Positions 27,378 through 34,388 of a DNA stretch of 39,037 nucleotides are shown in pieces. The notes under the pieces were generated by a model. That model worked only from the letters and a program-made list of their open reading frames with translations, did not search any database and was not told the origin of the DNA. This stretch comes from a virus, in the IMG/VR virus record IMGVR_UViG_3300010885_072385, positions 1 to 39,037 of that record. One strand, written 5' to 3'. Each line of letters starts with the position of its first letter. The first letter of the stretch is position 1. Both the position numbers and the translations under genes were made by a program.

Positions 27378-27662
27378 ATGACTGCAGAATGCGGAAAAAT
27401 GAAAAACCTGGTTGTTCAGACCTGGTACCCCATCATGGGTGTTGCTGACGAAGAATTCGTCGGAAAGGCAGTCGCCTCTGTCACTGTTCTTGACTCACAA
27501 AAAAGAAGGGATTGGAAACAACCGCTGCATAGTCCGAAAATAGTAGGGCGCCGTAGATTGACCGTTTTCCAATCCCCTCGTCAATCACAAAATCAGAAAA
27601 CACAAGACGACATTTCAATGAACGTTCAACTACGAACGGAACCAGCGCCGCTAGCTGCCTAG
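27378..27662 (+). CDS. Doubtful ORF of 94 residues inside the structured region
   Basis: ATG at 27378 with AAAAAAGG upstream at good spacing. The first 45 residues look protein-like (GKMKNLVVQTWYPIMGVADE), but the rest is basic and low in structure (RRDWKQ, VGRRRLTVFQSPRQSQ), uses AGA, AGG and CGC codons uncommon in the neighbours, and coincides with the 11-bp stem of the RNA. It ends APLAA. It may be a real small protein with an unusual tail, a leader peptide, or chance. I recognise no family. Confidence 0.25.
   Translation: MTAECGKMKNLVVQTWYPIMGVADEEFVGKAVASVTVLDSQKRRDWKQPLHSPKIVGRRRLTVFQSPRQSQNQKTQDDISMNVQLRTEPAPLAA
27508..27576. repeat. 11-bp perfect inverted repeat in the RNA candidate
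   Basis: GGGATTGGAAA (27508-27518) pairs with TTTCCAATCCC (27566-27576) around a 47-nt loop that is itself G+C rich. It is the longest perfect stem in the candidate RNA apart from the terminator. Confidence 0.75.
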
Positions 27663-28155
27663 TGTGGTGACCCCACATTATGGAAAAACGGAGACATACC
27701 TATACTGAATAGTGGTTATCCGGTTTAACCGTACCACTCGTGCCACTGGAAGCGGCGAGGCGGCCATCACGTAAGGGGACTTCTAGTCATAAGCCCCAGT
27801 AGGAAAAATGACACAAAGGATCTAGAGTCGGGACAACGCTGACTCTATGATGCATCACCAGTCACATTGTGCATAGACGGTGGTGTAGCTTGGGTGAGAC
27901 TCCCATAACCGAGTATGATGACAACATCAGAGTATTGGGTCCGAAAGCTGGAAACTAGGTACTCCGCCAGCACCGGTAAACATTCCGGAAGGACATATGC
28001 ACATCGTTTCCAAAACTGCAATACATGAAGACCAATTCTATTTTTTGGCAATTTCTTCGATCAGTTCAGAACGAGTAACTCCTGGCAACGGGAGTACCGT
28101 GACACCCAGCAAACATGAAGCCTATTGGGCTACGCCAATTAAATTATCATTCACC

Positions 28156-28274
28156 AACTAATTAGAAAAACCTAACCGAAGTGATACTTGAGTACCTTTA
28201 GGTACGAAAAGTACACGAGGTTAAGCCAAGCGTAGCTTGTGCTTGTTATAGTTGATTAAGATTGAAAATTAGTT
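28156..28274. repeat. Multibranched inverted-repeat domain
   Basis: AACTAATT (28156-28163) pairs with AATTAGTT (28267-28274), closing a domain that contains AACCT/AGGTT, the hairpin GTACC-TTTA-GGTAC (28192-28205) and the hairpin AAGC-CAAGC-GTA-GCTTG-T-GCTT (near 28223-28244). Nesting of this kind is hard to explain as chance and indicates a folded RNA domain. Confidence 0.65.
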
Positions 28275-28390
28275 AGATTGCTTAGATCACTTAGAACAAC
28301 TGATTAAACAAATTACTGAATGACTAATTGAAAAGAGAAACTAAAAATTGCTCCCGACAATTAAGGTGTTCTATGACTTGAATTCCTTGT

Positions 28391-28413
28391 TCAGGAACGC
28401 TTCGCGCCCCTGA
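28391..28413. repeat. Short G+C hairpin before the terminator
   Basis: TCAGG (28391-28395) pairs with CCTGA (28409-28413) around an inner CGC-TTC-GCG. It sits 6 nt before the long A/T stem of the bidirectional terminator and may be the last helix of the RNA. Confidence 0.5.
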
Positions 28414-28418
28414 CCAAC

Positions 28419-28473
28419 AAAAAGAAAAATCTTGACCTCATCGCTTCGCTCTGATGTCAGACTTTTTCTTTTT
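28419..28473. terminator. Bidirectional terminator-like hairpin
   Basis: AAAAAGAAAAA (28419-28429) is the exact reverse complement of TTTTTCTTTTT (28463-28473). The inner arms TGAC-n-TCA and TGA-n-GTC also pair, around a loop TCGCTTCGCTC. Read on either strand, an A-rich arm, a stem and a T-rich arm result. It lies between the plus-strand RNA candidate and the minus-strand gp26/gp51 operon, where convergent transcription must stop. Confidence 0.75.
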
Positions 28474-28525
28474 GAAATTTTCAGAATTATTGGTTTTCAG
28501 AAATTTTTCTGTGATCTTCTTGACT

Positions 28526-28544
28526 GATTTTTCGGAGAAAAATC
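28526..28544. repeat. 8-bp hairpin downstream of the gp51-like gene
   Basis: GATTTTTC (28526-28533), loop GGA, GAAAAATC (28537-28544). It lies 32 nt beyond the end of the minus-strand chaperone operon; no T tract follows, so termination is uncertain. Confidence 0.5.
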
Positions 28545-28575
28545 CAATAGAGTTCCGCAGGAATCCACGCCAATT

Positions 28576-28803
28576 TCAATTGGAAACCAGCAGCTCTTCA
28601 GTGCCACCATTCATTTTGCTGTAATACTCTTCAATGACTTCTGCCATTAGTTCACGTTGATTGCGATCAATTTCATAGACTGCATTAATATCAATTGCGC
28701 CGCGTGAATAAAACATGAGTCGCATTAATTCCAATTCAATCAATTTTTTAGTTTTTTTCATGCTCTTGAGTAACGATTCAATAGAATTGGAATCAAATGT
28801 CAA
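28576..28803 (-). CDS. gp51-like tail assembly chaperone part, made by -1 frameshift from gp26
   Basis: This frame encodes 75 residues if counted from a TTG at 28803, which overlaps the gp26 stop (TTGA). No ATG or Shine-Dalgarno is present there. The same frame is entered from gp26 by a -1 slip at T-TTT-TTC (28821-28815), giving a 357-residue fusion (278 residues of gp26 plus 79). The sequence has two helices, ELELMRLMFYSRGAIDINAV and EIDRNQRELMAEVIEEYYSK, similar to the C-terminal domain of G-T type chaperones of tape measures. In T4, gp51 lies beside gp26 and aids hub assembly. The homology call is from position and helix pattern. Confidence 0.6.
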   Translation of the reverse strand: MTFDSNSIESLLKSMKKTKKLIELELMRLMFYSRGAIDINAVYEIDRNQRELMAEVIEEYYSKMNGGTEELLVSN

Positions 28804-29648
28804 GAGCGTTTGGCGAAAAAATGAGTGGGTTCAAACTCCAAGTTTTCTTCCCATGTATGCGGACAGTTTTGGCATTCAAATACAATTGTTTTGTTAATAC
28901 CAATTGCATTCAGTTTTTTAACTGCTTCAAAAACTTGATCAGCTTGTTCTTTTTCAATATTAACTAACCATTCATTGATAAAACTCAAATCTTCCACTAC
29001 TTGATTGGTATCTAGTATCTTAATACTAACAATGCTTTTTGCTACCAAACTAAACGTAATTTGACTTAGTCGTTCCACACTTTCCGATATGCGAGCAGCT
29101 TGTAGGAATTCGTCGTCTGGTGATTCAACGACCGACATTTTAATCAATTTTTCTTCTTCAAATTGATGTTGTAGAAACAACTGCTTCATTTCAAAATTAT
29201 AGGGTTGTATTTCTACGAGCAACTGTTGATTCATCTCAATAAAACAATCAGAGTCATCCACAAAACTCATTGTATCCAACAACATTTGACAATTGAGATC
29301 AACCAGATTTTCATGACTGCAACGTTCACATTTGCGTTCAAGTTCAATTAACCCATTGTTGGTTGCTGCTTTGATTGCAACATAGAGAGCATCTAGATCA
29401 GGTGATTTGAAATTTTTAACATTTTTGATATCAGGGCAACAGCCAGAAATAATAGTTTCTAGGGCATGCCCATTTAATAAAGCATCTGGAGTATTCAACA
29501 TGATGTCGTCAATTGCTCTCATGGCATAGACCCCATGTTCTTTTTGCTGGTTATCAATGTCAGATTCCTTGTACCAACGATCTTGACTTGGAAACTTAAC
29601 AAATAATTGTGGTTGTCTGAAGTGTGACTTGAGTGGGTTTTGTGTCAT
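28800..29648 (-). CDS. 26: gp26-like baseplate hub/tail assembly protein
   Basis: 282 residues; T4 gp26 has 208. Two Cys pairs, C-E-R-C (near 105-108) and C-Q-N-C (near 259-262), fit the zinc-ribbon-like pattern of this family. The middle is helical (QLFLQHQFEEEKLIKM, LSFINEWLVNIEKEQADQVF). T4 gp26 acts in central hub formation with gp51, gp27, gp28 and gp29. The start has AGGAAAA upstream and a perfect TATAAATA box 28 nt before the ATG. Its end contains a T-TTT-TTC slippery heptamer in the correct frame. The tape-measure gene is divergent from it. Confidence 0.75.
   Translation of the reverse strand: MTQNPLKSHFRQPQLFVKFPSQDRWYKESDIDNQQKEHGVYAMRAIDDIMLNTPDALLNGHALETIISGCCPDIKNVKNFKSPDLDALYVAIKAATNNGLIELERKCERCSHENLVDLNCQMLLDTMSFVDDSDCFIEMNQQLLVEIQPYNFEMKQLFLQHQFEEEKLIKMSVVESPDDEFLQAARISESVERLSQITFSLVAKSIVSIKILDTNQVVEDLSFINEWLVNIEKEQADQVFEAVKKLNAIGINKTIVFECQNCPHTWEENLEFEPTHFFAKRS
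28815..28821 (-). other. -1 ribosomal frameshift heptamer T-TTT-TTC
   Basis: On the minus strand gp26 codons read CAT TTT TTC GCC. The heptamer T TTT TTC is of the X-XXY-YYZ class in the zero frame. Slipping -1 continues as CGC CAA ACG CTC TTG ACA, exactly the gp51-like frame, which is closed by a TGA only a few codons upstream. No downstream pseudoknot was identified by eye. Confidence 0.65.
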
Positions 29649-29658
29649 GTTTTTCCTG

Positions 29659-29666
29659 GATAAATA
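29659..29666 (+). promoter_or_regulatory. Late-promoter-like box for the tape-measure gene
   Basis: GATAAATA on the plus strand, 36 nt upstream of the tape-measure ATG. A 12-codon ORF begins 5 nt after the box (ATG at 29672) and ends overlapping the tape-measure start, which might couple initiation. Confidence 0.5.
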
Positions 29667-29676
29667 TGTATATGAC

Positions 29677-29684
29677 TATTTATA
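29677..29684 (-). promoter_or_regulatory. Consensus late promoter for the gp26/gp51 operon
   Basis: The minus strand reads TATAAATA, a perfect match to the T4 late -10 element, 28 nt before the gp26 ATG with AGGA between. It overlaps the divergent promoter region of the tape-measure gene, so both sides of the tail-length module are probably expressed together. Confidence 0.7.
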
Positions 29685-29702
29685 CAATAAAAACGGTACT
29701 TT

Positions 29703-32102
29703 ATGGCTGATAATCTTACATATAACAATACGCCGGTTAAGGATTCCAATCCGCTGCCTATTAAAATAGTCAATAAAGATCGTATTGACTGGGCAACTGA
29801 AAAAACCCTTAAGGATTTGGTTGCAAAAACAACTACCAATGGACAAATACTAATAGAAGCTTTTAAAAAATACATTGTCAAAAACAATGATGATGGTGCG
29901 AAAAAGCTTCGTGAATTTGAAGCAGCTTTAAATCGAACTACACAAGCAGCTAAAGACAGTGTTAATGAAAATCAACAAGCTAGTCAGTCACGACGTGGTC
30001 GACTATTAGCTGAAGAAGAAGCCAACAAGCAACAAGCGACTGAAGCTGAACGAAGTGGTGATGCAGCAAAACGACAAGCTGCTGTTTTTAGAAATGCCAT
30101 GTCATCTTATACATTGGGATTGGTGGGAGGCTCGGCTTCAGCAGGTTCTGCGATATCTTCTGTTATTGGTAATTTGGGAACATTGGCTCTGGAAGGAACT
30201 GAATTAGCAATTGGATTTAGTATACTTGAAAAAACTGTGGAAATGGTGGAACACCGTTTCGCACAGATATCAAAAAGTCTGCTGGCGCTAGATGATGTGG
30301 GACAGGGATTCAGTCTAGGACTAACACAATATACAGACATGCTTTATGCTTCGGGTTTGAAGTCTGAAGAACTCAATAAAGAACTGACTCAGCATTCTGC
30401 TGCCACTGCTTATCTGGGTATTCAACGCACAGTGGAATTGGGAAATGCTTTTAGTAAATTGACTAAATTTGGTTCTGAGCTGTTCATGACCAATGAAGAA
30501 GCTCGTGATGCGCAACTGGATTATTTGGAAACACTGCGTTTAACAGGCGATATGCGAGGCAAATCTGACGGTCAATTGGTGGTCAGTACCAACAAATATT
30601 TACAGGAATTGAATCAAGTTGCTGAAGTAACTGGTATGAATCGTCGTGAACTGGAAAAACAAATAAATTCATCCTATAATAATGCAGATATGCAAATCGC
30701 CCTAGCTGGGTTGCCTGGTGCAGTTCGTCAAAATATGATTGAGAAAGTACTTCCTGAAATTGCAAAAACATTTGGTACACAACATACACAGATAGATAAT
30801 GCACTGGGTGGTTACATAAGTCGTGGCTTAGCTGGTGTTGGTCCTGAAATGACCATGGTTCTAAATCAAGCTGGAGCATTTGACGCTTTCCGTGAGTTAG
30901 GTGATATTGCCAAAGCAGGTGGTGATACAACGACTGCTACCAAAAAATTAGCACAGGCAATTGCCAATCCCGAAGCATTGGCTAGACTACAAGCATTTGC
31001 TGGCATGAGTGGGCCAGTGGGTGATTCAGCTCGCCAACTAGTTGCTTTAACACAAGCTAGTCGAAATGCCCTGGAAGGACGAAATGCTGATGGTACTCTA
31101 CAAAGTGCTGAACAAAAAGAAGCGATCAGAGTTCAGGAAAAATTAAAAGTACAGATGAATAAGTTGTCTGCTTCATTCGATAGATTGCTGTTAAATTTAA
31201 TTCCAGTTCTAATTCCAGCGATGGATGTTTTAGCAGATATGATTGGTGTGGTCAGTGAGTCACTACAAGATACCAGTCATTTTATTGATGATTTGGGAAA
31301 AGGTTTCAAAAACGTGGGACAAATGTTAACTGATTTTCTGGCAAATCCATTAAAAACAGTTAGTAAAGCATTTGAATCTCTATTTAATTTCTTCAAACGC
31401 ACATTTGGTATCGATGTGAATAAAGAAGACAAATCGAAAACTGGTGAAAAAACTGAGCCTGGTGCTGGTAGAATAGCTCGAGATATAGGAGTTGTTGGCG
31501 GCGGCGCATTACTCGCTGGTTGGGCAACCAAAGGAATTATTGGTACCGGAGCCAACTTAATTAAAGGTTTAACGGGGTTAGCTGCTAGTCCAGTTGGTGA
31601 AGAAGCTGCACAGGTAGCTGCCAAAGGTGGTGGCAAAGTATTGGGTAAAACACTGGGTCGTTTTATTCCGGGTGTTGGTGCGGCATTGGATGTAGCTGGA
31701 GCAGCGAGCCAAGCACAAAAGGGTAACTGGTTGAGTGCTGGACTTTATGGAGCAGGTGCAGCAACAGGGTTGCTTGCCACAGGACTTGATGCAACGGGAG
31801 TAGGTGCTGTTGCTGGTGTACCTCTGGGTCTGTTGAGTGGTGGATTGGGACTAGCTGGTATGATGACTGAAGGTAAGGCGGTTTCAACACCAAATGTTCC
31901 CGCAACTGGCTCAACTAATACCATGGATGTTGTAATAAAGAAGACCCTGGAACATTATGTAGCAGTACAAAAAGCCAATCAACGACAAATAGAATTACTA
32001 GTACAAGTAGAAACGGCCGTAAATATACTGGCAAATGTTACTGCTCGAGGACATGGTGACATGGTATCTCAATTAAAGAAATCTGGAAATCAAATATATT
32101 GA
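29703..32102 (+). CDS. 29: Tape-measure/central hub protein (gp29-like)
   Basis: 799 residues; T4 gp29 has 590. The N-terminal quarter is a long charged helix (about 30-130, rich in Lys, Glu, Gln and Ala). Hydrophobic Gly/Ser-rich stretches follow at about 134-185, a helical middle, a segment LLLNLIPVLIPAMDVLADMI near 497-516, and a Gly/Ala-rich C-terminus with several hydrophobic stretches (about 595-725). Long helix plus membrane-like segments is the tape-measure pattern: it sets tail length and is ejected with the DNA. Divergence from the gp26/gp51-like chaperones, which bind tape measures in other phages, supports the call. Confidence 0.75.
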   Translation: MADNLTYNNTPVKDSNPLPIKIVNKDRIDWATEKTLKDLVAKTTTNGQILIEAFKKYIVKNNDDGAKKLREFEAALNRTTQAAKDSVNENQQASQSRRGRLLAEEEANKQQATEAERSGDAAKRQAAVFRNAMSSYTLGLVGGSASAGSAISSVIGNLGTLALEGTELAIGFSILEKTVEMVEHRFAQISKSLLALDDVGQGFSLGLTQYTDMLYASGLKSEELNKELTQHSAATAYLGIQRTVELGNAFSKLTKFGSELFMTNEEARDAQLDYLETLRLTGDMRGKSDGQLVVSTNKYLQELNQVAEVTGMNRRELEKQINSSYNNADMQIALAGLPGAVRQNMIEKVLPEIAKTFGTQHTQIDNALGGYISRGLAGVGPEMTMVLNQAGAFDAFRELGDIAKAGGDTTTATKKLAQAIANPEALARLQAFAGMSGPVGDSARQLVALTQASRNALEGRNADGTLQSAEQKEAIRVQEKLKVQMNKLSASFDRLLLNLIPVLIPAMDVLADMIGVVSESLQDTSHFIDDLGKGFKNVGQMLTDFLANPLKTVSKAFESLFNFFKRTFGIDVNKEDKSKTGEKTEPGAGRIARDIGVVGGGALLAGWATKGIIGTGANLIKGLTGLAASPVGEEAAQVAAKGGGKVLGKTLGRFIPGVGAALDVAGAASQAQKGNWLSAGLYGAGAATGLLATGLDATGVGAVAGVPLGLLSGGLGLAGMMTEGKAVSTPNVPATGSTNTMDVVIKKTLEHYVAVQKANQRQIELLVQVETAVNILANVTARGHGDMVSQLKKSGNQIY

Positions 32103-32121
32103 TTTGATAGAATAAATCAAT
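32098..32121. repeat. 8-bp inverted repeat between tape measure and portal
   Basis: ATTGATTT (32098-32105) and AAATCAAT (32114-32121) pair perfectly around an 8-nt loop. The right arm runs into the AATAAATA box of the portal gene. It could be a weak terminator of the tape-measure mRNA or a regulator of the portal promoter. Confidence 0.55.
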
Positions 32122-32126
32122 AAATA
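32119..32126 (+). promoter_or_regulatory. Late-promoter-like box of the portal gene
   Basis: AATAAATA with 25 nt to the portal ATG and a Shine-Dalgarno TTAGGA between, a conventional late gene leader in contrast to the 4-6 nt cases elsewhere. Confidence 0.55.
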
Positions 32127-32151
32127 CTTGTAATGTATATTTAGGAATTCA

Positions 32152-34374
32152 ATGGCTCGTTGGCAAAGGTATTTTTCAGCTGTTCCCACAGCAGCAGAAG
32201 TTCAAAAACGTTTAGAGAAAAAACAAACAACTGCAAATGGATCAGCCACATCCATGGACAAATATGGTAGTCCACTGCCAGAAGTCTATAGTGGTTCAGC
32301 AAATCGAATTGAACGCTATATGCAGTACGAACAAATGGATAATGATTCCGATGTGAATCGCGCCCTTGATATTATTGCAGATTTTTCTACTCAAACATTC
32401 GAAATTGATGATGCGCCATTTACCATATTATATGGTGATGATTTAACTGAAACAGAGATTAAAATACTCAAAGAAGCTCTAACACAATGGGCTACAATCA
32501 ACGACTGGAAAAAACGTGTTTGGAGAACATTTAGAAACACTTTAAAATATGGTGATCAGTTTTTCATACGTGATCCAGAAACATGTCAACTTATTTGGGT
32601 TGATCCCAACAAAGTGGAAAAGATTATTGTTAATGAATCCAAAGGCAAGAAAATTGAACAATATGTGGTAAGTGACTTGGATCTCAATTTGATATCACAA
32701 GTTGGATCCAACATGTTGGTGCATGATGCCTATACTTTCCCCAGTGGTGTTCCTCGTAATGCCAATACTGGATTGGGTGCGGGCGCAGTTAGCATGGGAA
32801 TTCATAGTCAGTCAAGTCGTAATAGTCGTTTTATGAGTCAAGCTAGCAATTTTGCCGTGGATGCAGTGCATGTGGTTCATTTTAGTTTAAGTGAAGGATT
32901 GGACGGACAATGGCCATTTGGAACGAGTATATTAGAAAATGTTTTTAAAATCTTCAAACAAAAAGATTTGTTGGAAGATGCAGTCATTATATATAGAATT
33001 GTTCGAGCACCGGAACGACTGGTATTTAAAATTGATGTTGGTGGGCTGAGTGGACCACGTGCACAACAGTTCGTAGAGAGAGTTAAGCAAGAAATTTATC
33101 AACGTAGAATCCCAGGTGTTTCTGCATCTGGTAAATCTGGACAAGATGCATCCTATTCACCAATTTCAATAACCGACAATTTTTTCCTTGCAACTGATTC
33201 TGAAGGCAAAGGAACAACTATAGAAACACTGCCAGGCGGAGATAATTTGGGTTGTTTTGCAATGGATACCAAAATTGTCTTGCTAGACGGCCGTCATTTA
33301 TCAATTTCTGAGATTGCAACTGAATTGGCCACTGGTAAAAAACTTTGCACTCTAAGTTGTGATCCGGTAACAGGTGAAGTTGCTCCAGGTATTATTGACT
33401 GGGCAGGTATAACACGACGTTCAGCACAAGTAATGAAAATTACTTTAAGTAATGGTAGTAGTTTTGTGTGTACGCCAGACCATGAATTTCCTAAGTTGGA
33501 CCAGGGATTCGTTGAAATACAAGATTGGCAAATTGGTGATGCTTTTATCACAGTAGATCAAAAACAGCCTGTTACTATTGTTGATAAAGAGTTATTAGAA
33601 GATAAAATTGATGTTGGTACACTAACAATTGACCGGGGTGAATTGCTGCATGACTGGCATACATACGCGCTTTCAGCCGGGGTTTTTGCTAAGAATTCAA
33701 TAGACGATTTAAAATTTTTCCAGAACAAGTTGTTCAGAGGACTTGGAATTCCCAGTAGTTATTTGCCAACTGGACCAGATGATGGTACCGCAACCTTCAA
33801 TGATGGTAAAGTTGGTACAGCATACATACAGGAGTTTCGATTCAGTAAGTATTGTGCTCGACTACAAAATAATTTTACTCCTATTCTAGATCACGAATTT
33901 AAAATGTTTTTGAAGAACCGTGGTATTGAAATATCCAGTAGTGATTTTAGTCTACAAATGTGGCCACCGCAAAGCTTTGGTGAATATAGACAAATGCAAT
34001 TGGACTCTGAGCGTATTAATATCTACAGCAGTATTATGTCAACTAATGCAAATCGATTCATGAGTCAACGGTATGCTTTAAAGAAATATTTGGGATGGAC
34101 TGATGAAGATATTTTGGAAAACGAGCGTATGTGGAAAGAAGAAAATGCCAGCAGGTTGAAATCACAAACTGGACAGTCACCAATTGACTCTAATCAATTG
34201 GGATTGAGTTCTGTGGGTGTTAAACCACAAGCTGGTGGATTTGATATGGGTGGTGATTTTGGTGCACCTGGGCCCGAATCCACTGAAGCCGCGCCACAAG
34301 CAGAAGAAAATACACCGGCCTCAACTGAAGTACAAAATGCAGCAACCAATGGAACTGGCTTGGAAGGTCTATAA
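32152..34374 (+). CDS. 20: Portal vertex protein gp20, interrupted by a mini-intein
   Basis: 740 residues, of which 148 (368-515) are an intein, leaving a 592-residue portal (T4 gp20 has 524). Portal hallmarks are the N-terminal YMQYEQMDNDSDVNRALDII, the wing/clip region LKYGDQFFIRDPETCQLIWV, VVHFSLSEGLDGQWPFGTSI, IYRIVRAPERLVFKIDVG, and LPGGDNLG joined after splicing to SIDDLKFFQNKL. The portal forms the dodecameric ring at the head vertex through which DNA is packaged and the tail attached. The C-terminus is Ala, Glu and Pro rich. Without splicing the intein would split one of the most conserved portal motifs. Confidence 0.93.
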   Translation: MARWQRYFSAVPTAAEVQKRLEKKQTTANGSATSMDKYGSPLPEVYSGSANRIERYMQYEQMDNDSDVNRALDIIADFSTQTFEIDDAPFTILYGDDLTETEIKILKEALTQWATINDWKKRVWRTFRNTLKYGDQFFIRDPETCQLIWVDPNKVEKIIVNESKGKKIEQYVVSDLDLNLISQVGSNMLVHDAYTFPSGVPRNANTGLGAGAVSMGIHSQSSRNSRFMSQASNFAVDAVHVVHFSLSEGLDGQWPFGTSILENVFKIFKQKDLLEDAVIIYRIVRAPERLVFKIDVGGLSGPRAQQFVERVKQEIYQRRIPGVSASGKSGQDASYSPISITDNFFLATDSEGKGTTIETLPGGDNLGCFAMDTKIVLLDGRHLSISEIATELATGKKLCTLSCDPVTGEVAPGIIDWAGITRRSAQVMKITLSNGSSFVCTPDHEFPKLDQGFVEIQDWQIGDAFITVDQKQPVTIVDKELLEDKIDVGTLTIDRGELLHDWHTYALSAGVFAKNSIDDLKFFQNKLFRGLGIPSSYLPTGPDDGTATFNDGKVGTAYIQEFRFSKYCARLQNNFTPILDHEFKMFLKNRGIEISSSDFSLQMWPPQSFGEYRQMQLDSERINIYSSIMSTNANRFMSQRYALKKYLGWTDEDILENERMWKEENASRLKSQTGQSPIDSNQLGLSSVGVKPQAGGFDMGGDFGAPGPESTEAAPQAEENTPASTEVQNAATNGTGLEGL
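33253..33696 (+). other. 148-residue mini-intein in the portal gene
   Basis: The insertion starts at C368 (CFAMDTKIVLLDG, splicing block A with a nucleophilic Cys) and ends at N515, followed by S516, the +1 nucleophile. Block B is present as T441-P-D-H444. Block F has H503-T-Y-A-L-S-A-G-V, the histidine 12 residues before the terminal Asn. Block G reads VFAKN: the usual penultimate His is Lys (K514). No homing-endonuclease domain fits in 148 residues. The flanks rejoin as LPGGDNLG and SIDDL, a contiguous T4-like portal motif. This is a class 1-type intein fixed without its own mobility gene. Confidence 0.88.
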
Positions 34375-34376
34375 TC

Positions 34377-34384
34377 AATAAATA
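34377..34384 (+). promoter_or_regulatory. ATAAATA box before the first repeat-protein gene
   Basis: AATAAATA, 4-nt spacer AGGG, then ATG at 34389. The AAGGG can also serve as a very close Shine-Dalgarno. Confidence 0.45.
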
Positions 34385-34388
34385 AGGG

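Larger units (their letters stand above)
27320..28475 (+). ncRNA. Candidate giant structured non-coding RNA
   Basis: About 1.15 kb without a convincing gene for its whole length. I counted 177 G+C in 27661-28020 (49%), against 118 in the 360 nt of 28861-29220 (33%). Many nested inverted repeats are visible: GGGATTGGAAA/TTTCCAATCCC (27508, 27566), TGTGG/CCACA (27663, 27673), AGTGGT/ACCACT around CGGTTTAACCG (27711-27738), GGGG/CCCC around GACT/AGTC (27775-27797), TAGAGTC/GACTCTA (27823, 27841), ACTCC/GGAGT (28078-28095), ATTGG/CCAAT (28124, 28135), GTACC/GGTAC (28192, 28201). Strand is inferred from an AATAAATA box at 27308 and the hairpin at 28419-28473. Size, phage setting and ornate folding recall the GOLLD and ROOL classes, but I cannot show membership. 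A folded DNA element such as an origin is the alternative. Confidence 0.6.

Noticed and set aside
27601-27662. Possible tmRNA tag (ORF end APLAA before a stop)
   Set aside because: No tRNA-like 5' end with its GATTCGACGG-type motif, no 3' acceptor with CCA and no resume-codon context were found nearby.
27845-28051. Minus-strand ORF of 68 residues in the RNA candidate
   Set aside because: No Shine-Dalgarno or promoter, unusual composition, and it runs through several perfect hairpins; it is a by-product of the G+C-rich sequence.
27320-28475. Group I or II intron, retron or tRNA array
   Set aside because: No group I core, group II domain V, TpsiC-loop pattern or reverse transcriptase or endonuclease gene could be seen.
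31277-31636. Minus-strand ORF of 119 residues
   Set aside because: Its Pro/Ala/Ser-rich product mirrors the Gly/Ala-rich tape-measure C-terminus on the other strand; no start signals.
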